From Bacteroidota bacterium (GTDB lineage: Bacteria > Bacteroidota > Bacteroidia > Bacteroidales > Dysgonomonadaceae), in contig JAMNYO010000051.1 of NCBI GenBank assembly GCA_023622765.1, positions 1-40,295 on the forward strand: 40,295 bases of DNA, given 5' to 3'. The notes beneath the pieces were generated by a model. That model was not told the DNA's origin and made no database searches. It worked only from the letters and a program-made list of their open reading frames with translations. Shown here piece by piece: positions 20,624 through 28,475 of the stretch. A program made the translations under genes and the position numbers. The number at the start of each line of letters is the position of its first letter. The stretch's first letter is position 1.

Positions 20624-21871
20624 CTACGCTACCCTAAGGTGATGCATATCAGAGTTTTCCAGTTGTTTTTTCACGTAGGTACGGGTAACGTGCAACTTTT
20701 TATTCTCTTTCTCTTGGGATGGGAGGTTGAACATGGCATCGATCATCACCGCCTCCACTATAGAACGTAGCCCTCGTGCACCCAATTTGAACTCGATCGC
20801 TTTATCCACGATGTACTCGTAAGCACTTGAGTCGAACGTGAGCTTCACCCCGTCCATCTCGAACAACTTCTGGTACTGCTTGATGATGGAGTTCTTCGGT
20901 TCCACGAGGATGCGAAGCAGGGCGTCCCGGTCGAGCGGCTCCAGGTAGGTGAGGATGGGGAGTCGACCGATGATCTCCGGGATTAAGCCGAACGACTTCA
21001 GATCGAGCGGGGTGATGTACTTGAGCAGGTTATCGGTATCAATGCGTGCCTTCTGCTCGCTGGCCGCGTATCCCACCACCCGTGTGTTGAGGCGTTGCGC
21101 GATCTTCTTCTCGATACCGTCGAAGGCACCCCCGCAGATGAACAGGATATTTTTGGTGTCCACGGCTATCATCCGTTGCTCCGGGTGTTTGCGTCCTCCT
21201 TGTGGGGGGACATTTATCGTGGCACCTTCCAATAACTTCAGCAGCCCTTGCTGTACCCCTTCGCCGCTCACGTCGCGGGTGATGGAGGGGTTGTCGCTTT
21301 TGCGGGCGATCTTATCGATCTCGTCGATGAAGACGATGCCTCGTTCCGTGGCGTTCACATCGTAGTCGGCCACCTGCAGCAGCCGGGTGAGGATGCTTTC
21401 GATGTCCTCCCCCACGTAACCGGCCTCGGTGAGTACCGTGGCATCGACGATGGTGAAGGGAACCTGCAGTAACTTTGCGATGGTGCGTGCCAGCAGCGTC
21501 TTCCCGGTACCGGTGGCACCCACCATGATGATATTCGACTTCTCGATCTCCACGTCGTCCTTCACGTTCTTTTGAAGGATACGCTTGTAATGGTTGTAGA
21601 CGGAGACCGCCAGGAAGCGCTTCGCGTTGTCCTGCTTGATCACGTATTGATCAAGGAACTCCTTGATTTGAGCGGGTTTGGGAAGGGACGACAGGGAGAG
21701 GCCATGGTCCGACTTGGAACTGCTCTTGAACGTTTCGTTCACGATTTCGTGAGCCTGCTCGGTGCACATGTCGCATATATACCCGGTCATCCCGGAGATG
21801 AGCAGGTTTACCTCCCGCTCATTTCTCCCGCAAAAGCTGCACTGGTTGCCGCTGGTCGTTTTCTTTCCCAT
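20624..21871 (-). CDS. clpX: ClpXP protease ATPase subunit ClpX
   Basis: 415 aa. The N-terminal zinc-binding domain has Cys11, Cys14, Cys33 and Cys36. The AAA+ domain has Walker A GATGTGKT (118-125), Walker B FIDEIDK, the pore loop GYVGED and the Clp-specific IGF-like region. It unfolds substrates and feeds them to ClpP. The gene starts 14 bp after the clpP stop codon, in the classical clpP-clpX order. Full length; no anomaly seen. Confidence 0.97.
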   Translation of the reverse strand: MGKKTTSGNQCSFCGRNEREVNLLISGMTGYICDMCTEQAHEIVNETFKSSSKSDHGLSLSSLPKPAQIKEFLDQYVIKQDNAKRFLAVSVYNHYKRILQKNVKDDVEIEKSNIIMVGATGTGKTLLARTIAKLLQVPFTIVDATVLTEAGYVGEDIESILTRLLQVADYDVNATERGIVFIDEIDKIARKSDNPSITRDVSGEGVQQGLLKLLEGATINVPPQGGRKHPEQRMIAVDTKNILFICGGAFDGIEKKIAQRLNTRVVGYAASEQKARIDTDNLLKYITPLDLKSFGLIPEIIGRLPILTYLEPLDRDALLRILVEPKNSIIKQYQKLFEMDGVKLTFDSSAYEYIVDKAIEFKLGARGLRSIVEAVMIDAMFNLPSQEKENKKLHVTRTYVKKQLENSDMHHLRVA

Positions 21872-21885
21872 GTCGATCTCGTGGT

Positions 21886-22572
21886 TTACTTCTTCTTGGT
21901 TTTTATCAGCACGTCGTCTACCATCCCGTACGCCTTGGCCTCAGCAGCGGTCATCCAGAAATCGCGGTCGGAATCCCTCTCCACATCTTCGATCGGCTTC
22001 CCGGAGTGGGTGGAGATAATGGTGTAGAGTTCTTGCTTGATCTTGGCTATCTCGCGGGCGGTGATCTCGATGTCTGACGCCTGTCCCTGCACGCCACCCA
22101 TCGGCTGATGGATCATGACGCGGGAGTGGGTGAGGGCAAACCGTTTCTTGGGGGTACCCGCCACGAGCAGCACGGCAGCCATCGACGCGGCGATGCCGGT
22201 GCAGATGGTGGAGACGTCGCTCGAAATGAACTGCATGGTGTCGTAGATACCCAAGCCGGCGTAAACGGTGCCGCCGGGGGAGTTGATGTAGATGGAGATA
22301 TCCTTCCCGGGGTCGGACGAGTCCAGGTAGAGCAGCTGCGCTTGAATCACGTTGGCCGTGTAGTCGTCAATCGCCGTGCCCAGGAAGATGATGCGGTCCA
22401 TCATCAGCCGCGAGAAAACGTCCATCTGCGCCACGTTGAGCTGCCGCTCTTCGATAATGGTCGGTGAGATGTAGCCACCACCCCTTTGGCTGGTGATGTT
22501 CATGTAGCTCTCAAGGCGGGTGCGGTTCATCCCCAGGTGCTTCACCGCGTATTTTTTAAATTCGTCGTTCAT
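21886..22572 (-). CDS. clpP: ATP-dependent Clp protease proteolytic subunit
   Basis: 228 aa from the ATG at 22572; an upstream in-frame start at 22608 would add 12 polar residues (EQKKTTKNN) and is less likely. The catalytic triad is Ser130 ([11 protein letters not shown]), His155 (MIHQP) and Asp204 (DRDFWM). The N-terminal 30 residues before [11 protein letters not shown] are longer than in E. coli, as usual in Bacteroidota. It forms the ClpP tetradecamer that degrades proteins delivered by ClpX. A 318-bp repeat element related to the one before clpB separates it from tig. Confidence 0.96.
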   Translation of the reverse strand: MNDEFKKYAVKHLGMNRTRLESYMNITSQRGGGYISPTIIEERQLNVAQMDVFSRLMMDRIIFLGTAIDDYTANVIQAQLLYLDSSDPGKDISIYINSPGGTVYAGLGIYDTMQFISSDVSTICTGIAASMAAVLLVAGTPKKRFALTHSRVMIHQPMGGVQGQASDIEITAREIAKIKQELYTIISTHSGKPIEDVERDSDRDFWMTAAEAKAYGMVDDVLIKTKKK

Positions 22573-22624
22573 ACGATTGTTTTTTGTTGTTTTCTTTTGC
22601 TCAATCATACCATTCGCGTTTGTT

Positions 22625-22942
22625 ATTTGCTTTCAAGCTCGACTGACGCTCGTTTTGCGACCCATCAGCTGCTTGTTCGCTAAAAGAAAAGAATTCAGCT
22701 TCGCTGCACTTTTGAAGTTAGTTCTACTTTTTCTCGCAATAACATAATCCAAACAAGTTTGTCTTCTGTCTATTGCTTAACGAAAAAGTTGCTCGCAACG
22801 GCATATATGAACATGTTCATCTCTGCTCGTCTTGCTTAACGCTAAAGTTGACTATCGCCTCGAACAGCTTTTCTTTTTTAACGCGAACTACGCAGGATGT
22901 GTCCCCGCAAAAGTCGCTGAGGTCTTTGCATTGAAAGCAAAT
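22625..22942 (-). repeat. Dispersed intergenic element, copy 2 (318 bp), upstream of clpP
   Basis: Read on the minus strand it begins and ends with the perfect 12-bp inverted repeat ATTTGCTTTCAA / TTGAAAGCAAAT (22942-22931 and 22636-22625). The interior follows copy 1 (10374-10619) block by block but has two extra pieces: about 60-70 nt (around 22766-22840, containing the palindrome ATGAACATGTTCAT at 22807-22820) and about 17 nt near 22712-22730. The extra piece repeats CGTTAAGCAA, so it looks like an internal duplication. The end facing clpP is 52 bp from its start codon, nearly the same distance as in the clpB copy. It fills most of the 439-bp gap between tig and clpP. Confidence 0.85.
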
Positions 22943-23011
22943 ATCATTTTAAACTTTTATGCCTAACAAAAATAGGGATCAAATGTGGAACGGCAAAATA
23001 AAAGGACCTTT

Positions 23012-24412
23012 TTATTCAAGATCTTCCTCCTGCTCTACCGGGGCGTGCAAACGAGAATGTTCTTCCACCAACTCGGCGAACTCCTTCGTGGTCACGCTCT
23101 TCTCGACCAAGGTAACGTGTTCCGTCAGCCATTCGATCAGCTTGTTTTCCGTGGCCTGCTCGTATAGGGAGCGAACGGTCTCCTCTTTTTCCAGTAACCC
23201 CTTCGCGTAGTTTTGCAGCACGTCGGCGGGTAAGTTGGTCATGCCGTACTGCGCAAATTGTGAGCGGGCCACCTCTACCGCCATCGCCTCTACATCGGCC
23301 ACCTCCACCTTGATATCGTTCTCGTCCACGATCTTTTGCTTGGCCACGTAGAACTTGAGGTCTTCCAATATGTCCGGGTAGTCCTCCTCCACCTCTTCGG
23401 GAGTTCGGTTCTTGTCAGTTGTCAGCAACCACTTTTTCAGCAGCTCGTCGGGGAAGACCACGTCGCTCATCTTCTCAACGATCAGGTCCCGAGCCTCGTG
23501 TATAAAGAGGTGGTCGACGTTCGGCTTGAACTGCGCGATCATCATCGCCTCTATTTTTTCCCGGAACTGCTCTTCGGAATCGGCCGCCCCTTCGCCCAGG
23601 ACCTTGTCGAACAGCTCCTGGTTCAGCTCCGCCTCCTTGTAGCGGGTCACCTCGGCTATATCGAAGCGAAAATCGGAATCAATCCCTTTAATTCCCTCCT
23701 TGGTATCTTGTAGCAGCGAGGCGACTTCAGCCTCGTTGTTGTCGTAAGCGGTCATCGGGTTGAATACCACGTGGTCGCCCACTTTGGCCCCGATAAAGCT
23801 GTTTTTTATCGTTTCATCTTTCACGTACGAGGGCATCAAGATCGCGTTTTCAACCACGCGGCCATCCTCTTTCGCCGCTTCCCCTTCCCACTCGGTAAGG
23901 GTTCCCTTGATGAGATCGGTATCCACTGCCTCCTCCTCGATGGAGAGGTAGGTGCCGTAGTTTTGTTGATATATTTGAATCTGCTTGTCGAGCAACTCCG
24001 GTTCCAGTTGAACGTTGTAGCGGGTAACCTCCATCTCGCTCAAGGGGAGTTCGAATTCCGGTGTTAGCGCCACGTTGAAGTAGAAAGTCATCGTCTCGTC
24101 TTTCTCCGGGTCCACCTGTTTATCCTCGCTTTCATCGGGCAGGGGTTCCCCCAGTATCTTCAAGTTGTTCTCACGTAGGAAGCGAGCCAGTTCATCAGTA
24201 ACCAGTTTATTCACCTCATCTGCCAGGATCGCCTTACCGTACATCTTCTGGATGACACTTTTGGGTACCTTACCCTGGCGGAAACCGGGGAGGTGGGCCT
24301 TGCGGCGGAATTGACTCAATGATTGTTCTACCTTCTCCTGGTAGTCGACTTTTTCTAGTTCGATTACGATGGTGCCATTCACCTCGTTCGTTTTATTCAG
24401 CGTTGACTTCAT
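23012..24412 (-). CDS. tig: Trigger factor
   Basis: 466 aa. The ribosome-binding signature GFRQGKVP sits at 43-50 in the N-terminal domain. The middle region corresponds to the FKBP-like domain, which is divergent here, and the helical C-terminal chaperone domain follows, ending in an acidic tail (EEDLE). It binds the ribosome exit tunnel and holds nascent chains. The order tig-clpP-clpX matches many bacteria, but a 439-bp gap with a repeat element separates it from clpP. A good promoter lies at 24456-24486. Confidence 0.93.
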   Translation of the reverse strand: MKSTLNKTNEVNGTIVIELEKVDYQEKVEQSLSQFRRKAHLPGFRQGKVPKSVIQKMYGKAILADEVNKLVTDELARFLRENNLKILGEPLPDESEDKQVDPEKDETMTFYFNVALTPEFELPLSEMEVTRYNVQLEPELLDKQIQIYQQNYGTYLSIEEEAVDTDLIKGTLTEWEGEAAKEDGRVVENAILMPSYVKDETIKNSFIGAKVGDHVVFNPMTAYDNNEAEVASLLQDTKEGIKGIDSDFRFDIAEVTRYKEAELNQELFDKVLGEGAADSEEQFREKIEAMMIAQFKPNVDHLFIHEARDLIVEKMSDVVFPDELLKKWLLTTDKNRTPEEVEEDYPDILEDLKFYVAKQKIVDENDIKVEVADVEAMAVEVARSQFAQYGMTNLPADVLQNYAKGLLEKEETVRSLYEQATENKLIEWLTEHVTLVEKSVTTKEFAELVEEHSRLHAPVEQEEDLE

Positions 24413-24455
24413 GAGTGCGCGATGATTAGTTAAAAATTTTTTCGTTACAAGAGTG

Positions 24456-24486
24456 CAAAATTAGCCTTATTCTTTCAATTTGCAAA
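24456..24486 (-). promoter_or_regulatory. Bacteroidota-type promoter of tig
   Basis: On the minus strand TTTG (24486-24483) is followed after 19 nt by TAATTTTG (24463-24456), matching the -33/-7 consensus. This puts the transcript start about 35-40 nt before the tig ATG at 24412. Confidence 0.7.
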
Positions 24487-24723
24487 AAGTTTTTCTGACC
24501 GTTTTTAACTGGCCGAGTACCTTCAATAGGCTACTTTCGTTGGGCAGCCAGGTACGCGATAAAAAGTTGCGTCTTTTGGATAAAGGTGCTAACTTCGCGA
24601 AGTAGTAACAAGCTTCATTCGACTATTTTCGCTAAGTGAGAACAGATCCAGGTTTACTTGAGCTATGTCGAACTCAGAAAATATCTGCGAAGCGAAACTG
24701 AAAGCAGAGAGAATAAATTGACA
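24487..24723. other. Intergenic stretch between tig promoter and CPBP gene
   Basis: The whole gap from 24413 to 24723 (311 bp) has no convincing gene. It holds the tig promoter and a perfect 12-bp palindrome ACTTCGCGAAGT (24592-24603). CTGAAAGCA at 24698-24706 matches one end of the clp-leader element, without the rest of it. No clear promoter for the plus-strand gene was found. Confidence 0.5.
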
Positions 24724-25605
24724 ATGACAACACGCTTTACTGTACCCCCTGCTACCCGTGTACTCTACCTGTTCCTGCTCATGCTGGCCGGGTTGTTTGT
24801 TGCCGGGCTGTTCCTGCCGTTGTTGCTACACCTGTTTGGTTTAGAGAGCGGTGGAAGAGGGGCGGTATACCTGGGGGTGGTATTGCAGTCGCTTTTGGCC
24901 TTCATGCTACCTGCTTATCTAACGGTGCGCTGGAGTGGTCACTCCCTGACGAAATACTTAAAGCTGAGGGGTGATGCACGTTTGCGGCGCTACATCACGT
25001 TTGGTCTCCTCGCGTTCCTATTGTCGTACGCCCTGGTCTCTTTTTTGAACCGGTGGAACCAGGGTATCGTCTTGCCCGAGTCACTCAGCTCGGTGGAGGA
25101 GTGGATGCGCACGCTCGAGGATGCGGCCATGAAGACTACCATGCTCTTGTTGTCTGGGCAAGGTGTGGGGTACCTCCTCTTGAACCTGTTCATCGTGGCC
25201 GGTTTAGCAGCCCTGTCCGAGGAGCTATTCTTCCGGGGGGCGCTTCAGCAGTTCCTGCAAGAGAAGATCCCGAACGGGCATGCTTCGGTCTGGATCACCG
25301 CGTTCATTTTCAGCCTTGTTCATTTCCAATTCTACGGCTTTTTCCCGCGCCTCGTGTTGGGTGCTTTGTTGGGCTACCTCTTCCTATACACCCGTAACTT
25401 GTGGGTGCCCATCGTGGTGCACTTCATCAATAATGCCACGGTCGTCGTCCTGCATTTCTTCTGGGGAGAGAGTGAGTGGATGGAGGCATTGGAAGAGGCG
25501 GAGGTGACCCCCGCGTTCGCCGTTTTAGCGCTGGGGAGCCTGTTGCTAACCCTGTTCCTCTTTATGCATTACCGGAAAAGACACGTGGAGGAGGTGCGAA
25601 GATGA
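24724..25605 (+). CDS. CPBP family intramembrane glutamic endopeptidase
   Basis: 293-residue polytopic membrane protein from ATG 24724; an earlier in-frame start at 24658 would add a charged 22-residue tail before the first helix. The CPBP (Abi/CAAX protease-like) motifs are present: EELFFRG (Glu166, Glu167, Arg171), FSLVHFQFYGFFPRL with its His, and HFINNAT with a second His. These residues form the active site of type II CAAX/Rce1-like proteases. The natural substrate is unknown. The next gene starts 23 bp downstream, so cotranscription is likely. Confidence 0.88.
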   Translation: MTTRFTVPPATRVLYLFLLMLAGLFVAGLFLPLLLHLFGLESGGRGAVYLGVVLQSLLAFMLPAYLTVRWSGHSLTKYLKLRGDARLRRYITFGLLAFLLSYALVSFLNRWNQGIVLPESLSSVEEWMRTLEDAAMKTTMLLLSGQGVGYLLLNLFIVAGLAALSEELFFRGALQQFLQEKIPNGHASVWITAFIFSLVHFQFYGFFPRLVLGALLGYLFLYTRNLWVPIVVHFINNATVVVLHFFWGESEWMEALEEAEVTPAFAVLALGSLLLTLFLFMHYRKRHVEEVRR

Positions 25606-25628
25606 GGCGAGATAAACATTGATTTTTT

Positions 25629-26219
25629 ATGGTACAGATTCAAAATACCATTCTATCCGATGAGATTTTTGAGGAGTATTTCCTTTGCGATCTTACGCTA
25701 TGCAAAGGTATGTGCTGCGTGGATGGTGATTCGGGTGCTCCTATTACCCGTGAGGAGTACGAAGAGATAGAGTCCATCCTTCCCGTTATCAAGGAGTACC
25801 TACCCCCGGCCGCTCTTGAAGTGATAGCGACTAAGGGTATCGGTTATGTGGACTTCGACGGCGAGTTGGTCACGTCGCTCGTGGAGGAGGGTAAGGAGTG
25901 CGTGTTCGCCTACCGCGATGAGGAGGGAATTTGCAAATGCTCGATCGACACCGCTTACCGGGAAGGGCGCGTGGATGTTCAAAAGCCGATCTCCTGTCAC
26001 CTATATCCCATCCGCATAACGAAGTACCGGGAATTTACTGCTCTGAATTACCACCGTTGGTCGGTTTGCCGCTCGGCTGTTGAAAAGGGGGAGGAGGAGG
26101 GTGTACCCCTATACGCTTTCCTCGAGGAGCCCCTGATCCGTAGGTTCGGCAAGGCGTGGTACACTGAGTTGCTCGTGGCAGCGGAGTTGAAGAAGGCAGC
26201 GGAATCGATGGAAAAATAG
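25629..26219 (+). CDS. DUF3109 family cysteine-rich protein
   Basis: 196 aa. Conserved cysteines occur in LCDLTLCKGMCCVDGDSG (about 17-36), EECVFAY-like KECVF, GICKCSID, PISCHLYPIR and SVCRSA. This spacing is that of the DUF3109/YkgJ-like group, thought to bind zinc or an iron-sulfur cluster. No signal peptide is seen, so it is probably cytoplasmic. The family is widespread in Bacteroidota with no fixed function. It follows the CPBP gene closely. Confidence 0.82.
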   Translation: MVQIQNTILSDEIFEEYFLCDLTLCKGMCCVDGDSGAPITREEYEEIESILPVIKEYLPPAALEVIATKGIGYVDFDGELVTSLVEEGKECVFAYRDEEGICKCSIDTAYREGRVDVQKPISCHLYPIRITKYREFTALNYHRWSVCRSAVEKGEEEGVPLYAFLEEPLIRRFGKAWYTELLVAAELKKAAESMEK

Positions 26220-26262
26220 CCTCTTTTTCGCGTTTCCCCTTCGCCATCTGGAATCTTTATCT

Positions 26263-26270
26263 TATTTTTG
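26263..26270 (+). promoter_or_regulatory. -7 box before the TetR gene
   Basis: TATTTTTG matches TAnnTTTG and lies 3 bp before the GTG at 26274, so the transcript would be nearly leaderless. No TTTG was found at the usual -33 position. Confidence 0.35.
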
Positions 26271-26273
26271 TAC

Positions 26274-26855
26274 GTGGCTATATCTAAAACTAAATGGGAC
26301 TTGATAGACGTGGCTCGGCAGCTTTTCGCCAGGAAAGGGGTCGAGAATACCACCATGAATGATATTGCCGAGGCGTCGGGTCGCGGTAGGCGTACCTTGT
26401 ACACCTACTTCAGAAGCAAGCAGGATATTTACAAGGCCGTCATCGAGTCGGAGCTAAACGTTTTGTACGGCAAGCTGGAGGAGGTAGTTACCCGCGACAT
26501 ACCGGCCGATGACAAGCTTATCTTGCTGGCCTTTACCCGTTTACATGCCATCAAGGAGGTGGTTACCCGCAACGGTACCCTTCGGGCCATCTTCTTCCGG
26601 GATATCTGGGAGGTGGAGAACGTGCGGAAAGGATTCGACAAGAAAGAGATTCATTACCTGGAATCCATTTTGCAAGACGGGCACGATAAGGGGGTTTTCC
26701 GGATAGGCAATATCAGGAAGACGGCAGAGATCGTGCACTACGCGTTCAAGGGGCTGGAGGTCCCGGTTATACGGGGTGTGTTGGGACTCGATTACAATAA
26801 AAAGGAGGATAGGGATATCATCTCGAACCTTATCTTTAGGGGGTTGTACGCTTAA
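26274..26855 (+). CDS. TetR/AcrR family transcriptional regulator
   Basis: 193 aa from GTG 26274 (protein begins M-AISKTKWDLIDVARQLF); a TTG at 26268 overlaps the -7 box and is less likely. The N-terminal helix-turn-helix is typical of TetR (GVENTTMNDIAEASGRGRRTLYTYFRSKQDIY, about 23-54). The C-terminal ligand or dimer domain is not assignable to a known effector. It precedes fabG by 66 bp, and TetR-fabG neighbours are common in Bacteroidales, so control of fatty-acid genes is plausible but not shown. Confidence 0.85.
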   Translation: MAISKTKWDLIDVARQLFARKGVENTTMNDIAEASGRGRRTLYTYFRSKQDIYKAVIESELNVLYGKLEEVVTRDIPADDKLILLAFTRLHAIKEVVTRNGTLRAIFFRDIWEVENVRKGFDKKEIHYLESILQDGHDKGVFRIGNIRKTAEIVHYAFKGLEVPVIRGVLGLDYNKKEDRDIISNLIFRGLYA

Positions 26856-26921
26856 AGTACAGCAACGCTTTGAGGTTGGGATGAGATGAGTCATTTAATT
26901 GAACAATAATAAAGATTGACA

Positions 26922-27668
26922 ATGAAGTTACTAGAAGGAAAAACGGCCTTGATTACGGGCGCCGCCCGGGGTATCGGGAAAGCCATCGCCTTGAAATTCG
27001 CTGCTGAAGGGGCAGACATCGCTTTTACCGACCTCGTGATCGATGAGGTGGGTAAGGCCACGGAGCAGGAGATCGCTTCGTTGGGTGTGAAATGCAAAGG
27101 GTACGCCTCAAACGCGGCCAGTTTTGAAGAGTCGCACCAGGTGGTGGAGCAGGTGATGAAAGATTTTGGGCGTATCGACGTGCTGATCAACAACGCCGGT
27201 ATCACGAAAGATGGACTGATCATGCGCATGAGTGAGCAGCAATGGGATGCGGTCATCAACGTGAACCTGAAATCGGCCTTCAACTTCATCCACGCCGTGA
27301 CCCCCGTGATGATGCGGCAGAGGTCGGGTAGTATTGTCAACATGAGCTCCGTGGTGGGCGTTTCCGGTAACGCCGGTCAAATCAACTACTCCGCGTCAAA
27401 AGCGGGGATGATTGGCTTGGCGAAGTCTACTGCCAAGGAGTTGGGTTCCCGTGGCATCCGTGCCAACGCCATTGCTCCCGGCTTCATCGTGACCGAGATG
27501 ACCGGTCAGCTCCCCGAGGAGGTACGCAACGAGTGGGCCAAGCAGATCCCGTTGCGTCGCGGGGGGACACCTGAAGATGTCGCGAACGTGGCCCTTTTCC
27601 TTGCGTCCGACCTCTCGTCGTACGTTAGCGGGCAGGTGATACATGTCTGCGGGGGAATGAACACCTAA
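26922..27668 (+). CDS. fabG: 3-oxoacyl-[acyl-carrier-protein] reductase
   Basis: 248 aa from ATG 26922. Classical short-chain dehydrogenase: cofactor loop GAARGIG (13-19), NNAG, catalytic Ser in NMSSVVG, and YSASK. The end NVALFLASDLSSYVSGQVIHVCGGM is typical of FabG. It reduces 3-oxoacyl-ACP with NADPH in fatty-acid elongation. Other SDR functions cannot be fully excluded by sequence alone, but the match to FabG is strong. The last 12 bp belong to a 16-bp tandem duplication that runs to the next gene. Confidence 0.92.
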   Translation: MKLLEGKTALITGAARGIGKAIALKFAAEGADIAFTDLVIDEVGKATEQEIASLGVKCKGYASNAASFEESHQVVEQVMKDFGRIDVLINNAGITKDGLIMRMSEQQWDAVINVNLKSAFNFIHAVTPVMMRQRSGSIVNMSSVVGVSGNAGQINYSASKAGMIGLAKSTAKELGSRGIRANAIAPGFIVTEMTGQLPEEVRNEWAKQIPLRRGGTPEDVANVALFLASDLSSYVSGQVIHVCGGMNT

Positions 27669-27688
27669 CGCGATGAACACCTAACGCG
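27657..27688. repeat. 16-bp tandem duplication at the fabG stop
   Basis: ATGAACACCTAACGCG occurs twice back to back (27657-27672, 27673-27688). The first copy contains the fabG stop codon; the second fills the space up to the next ATG at 27689. Confidence 0.95.
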
Positions 27689-28375
27689 ATGACCGTTCTT
27701 TATGAAGATAACCACCTAATCGTAGTAAACAAGTCGGCCGGTGAACTGGTTCAAGGCGACAAGAGTGGCGATAAGCCGTTGTGCGACAAGGTGAAAGAGT
27801 ACCTGAAGGAGAAGTACAACAAGCCGGGTAACGTTTTTTGTGGGGTGACGCATCGGCTCGATCGACCGACGAGCGGGGCATTGTTGTTTGCCAAGACGAG
27901 CAAGGCGCTCTCCCGCATGAATACGATGTTCAGGGAGGGAGAGGTCGCGAAGACCTATTGGGCTATCGTGCAGGAGTGTCCCCCCAAAGAGGAGGAATGG
28001 TTAACTCATTACCTGATCAAGAACGAGAAGACCAACAAGTCGACCGCATATAACACGGAGAAGCCGCATGCCAAAAAAGCGGTGTTGCACTACCGCCTCA
28101 TCGCCGCTTCACGGAATTACTACCTATTGGAGGTCGACCTTGAGACCGGTCGTCATCACCAGATACGGGTTCAATTTGCCAAGATGGGATGCCCCGTCAA
28201 GGGCGATCTGAAGTACGGGGCGAAGCGCTCGAACCCCGATGGGAGCATTAGCCTTCACGCCCGCTCCCTGTCGTTCACGCATCCCATTTCAAAAGAGACG
28301 GTTTCGATCACGGCACCGGTTCCGGAGGATAACCTTTGGAAGTCGTTCGAAGAAGCCGGTTCCATAAATATGTAA
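27689..28375 (+). CDS. RluA family pseudouridine synthase
   Basis: 228 aa. The catalytic motif HRLDRPTSG (55-63, Asp58) and the later ETGRHHQIRVQFAKMGCPVKGDLKYG are diagnostic of the RluA family, which isomerises uridine to pseudouridine in rRNA or tRNA. There is no N-terminal S4 domain, so it is a short form. The exact RNA target cannot be told. It starts 20 bp after fabG, so the genes are likely cotranscribed. Confidence 0.9.
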   Translation: MTVLYEDNHLIVVNKSAGELVQGDKSGDKPLCDKVKEYLKEKYNKPGNVFCGVTHRLDRPTSGALLFAKTSKALSRMNTMFREGEVAKTYWAIVQECPPKEEEWLTHYLIKNEKTNKSTAYNTEKPHAKKAVLHYRLIAASRNYYLLEVDLETGRHHQIRVQFAKMGCPVKGDLKYGAKRSNPDGSISLHARSLSFTHPISKETVSITAPVPEDNLWKSFEEAGSINM

Positions 28376-28378
28376 GGC

Positions 28379-28459
28379 TAACATTTTGGCGTAACATTTT
28401 GAGTAACGTTTCTCGCGTAACGCTTTCAGTCTAATATTTTCAGTGTAATATTTCAGCAC
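28379..28459. repeat. Six degenerate tandem repeats TAAyrTTTTsaG upstream of the GH20 gene
   Basis: Units start at 28379, 28392, 28404, 28418, 28432 and 28446 and are 12-14 bp long, for example TAACATTTTGGCG and TAATATTTTCAGTG. They fill nearly the whole gap between the pseudouridine synthase stop and the next start codon. No clear promoter is visible in the gap. Confidence 0.65.
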
Positions 28460-28475
28460 AAAACCTAAGATTACA

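Noticed and set aside
22625-22942. Insertion sequence
   Set aside because: It has inverted ends but no transposase frame and no clear target-site duplication; at most a MITE-like element.
24480-24723. A third copy of the clp-leader element before the CPBP gene
   Set aside because: Only CTGAAAGCA (24698-24706) and some loosely similar words match; the opposite inverted end and the internal blocks are absent.
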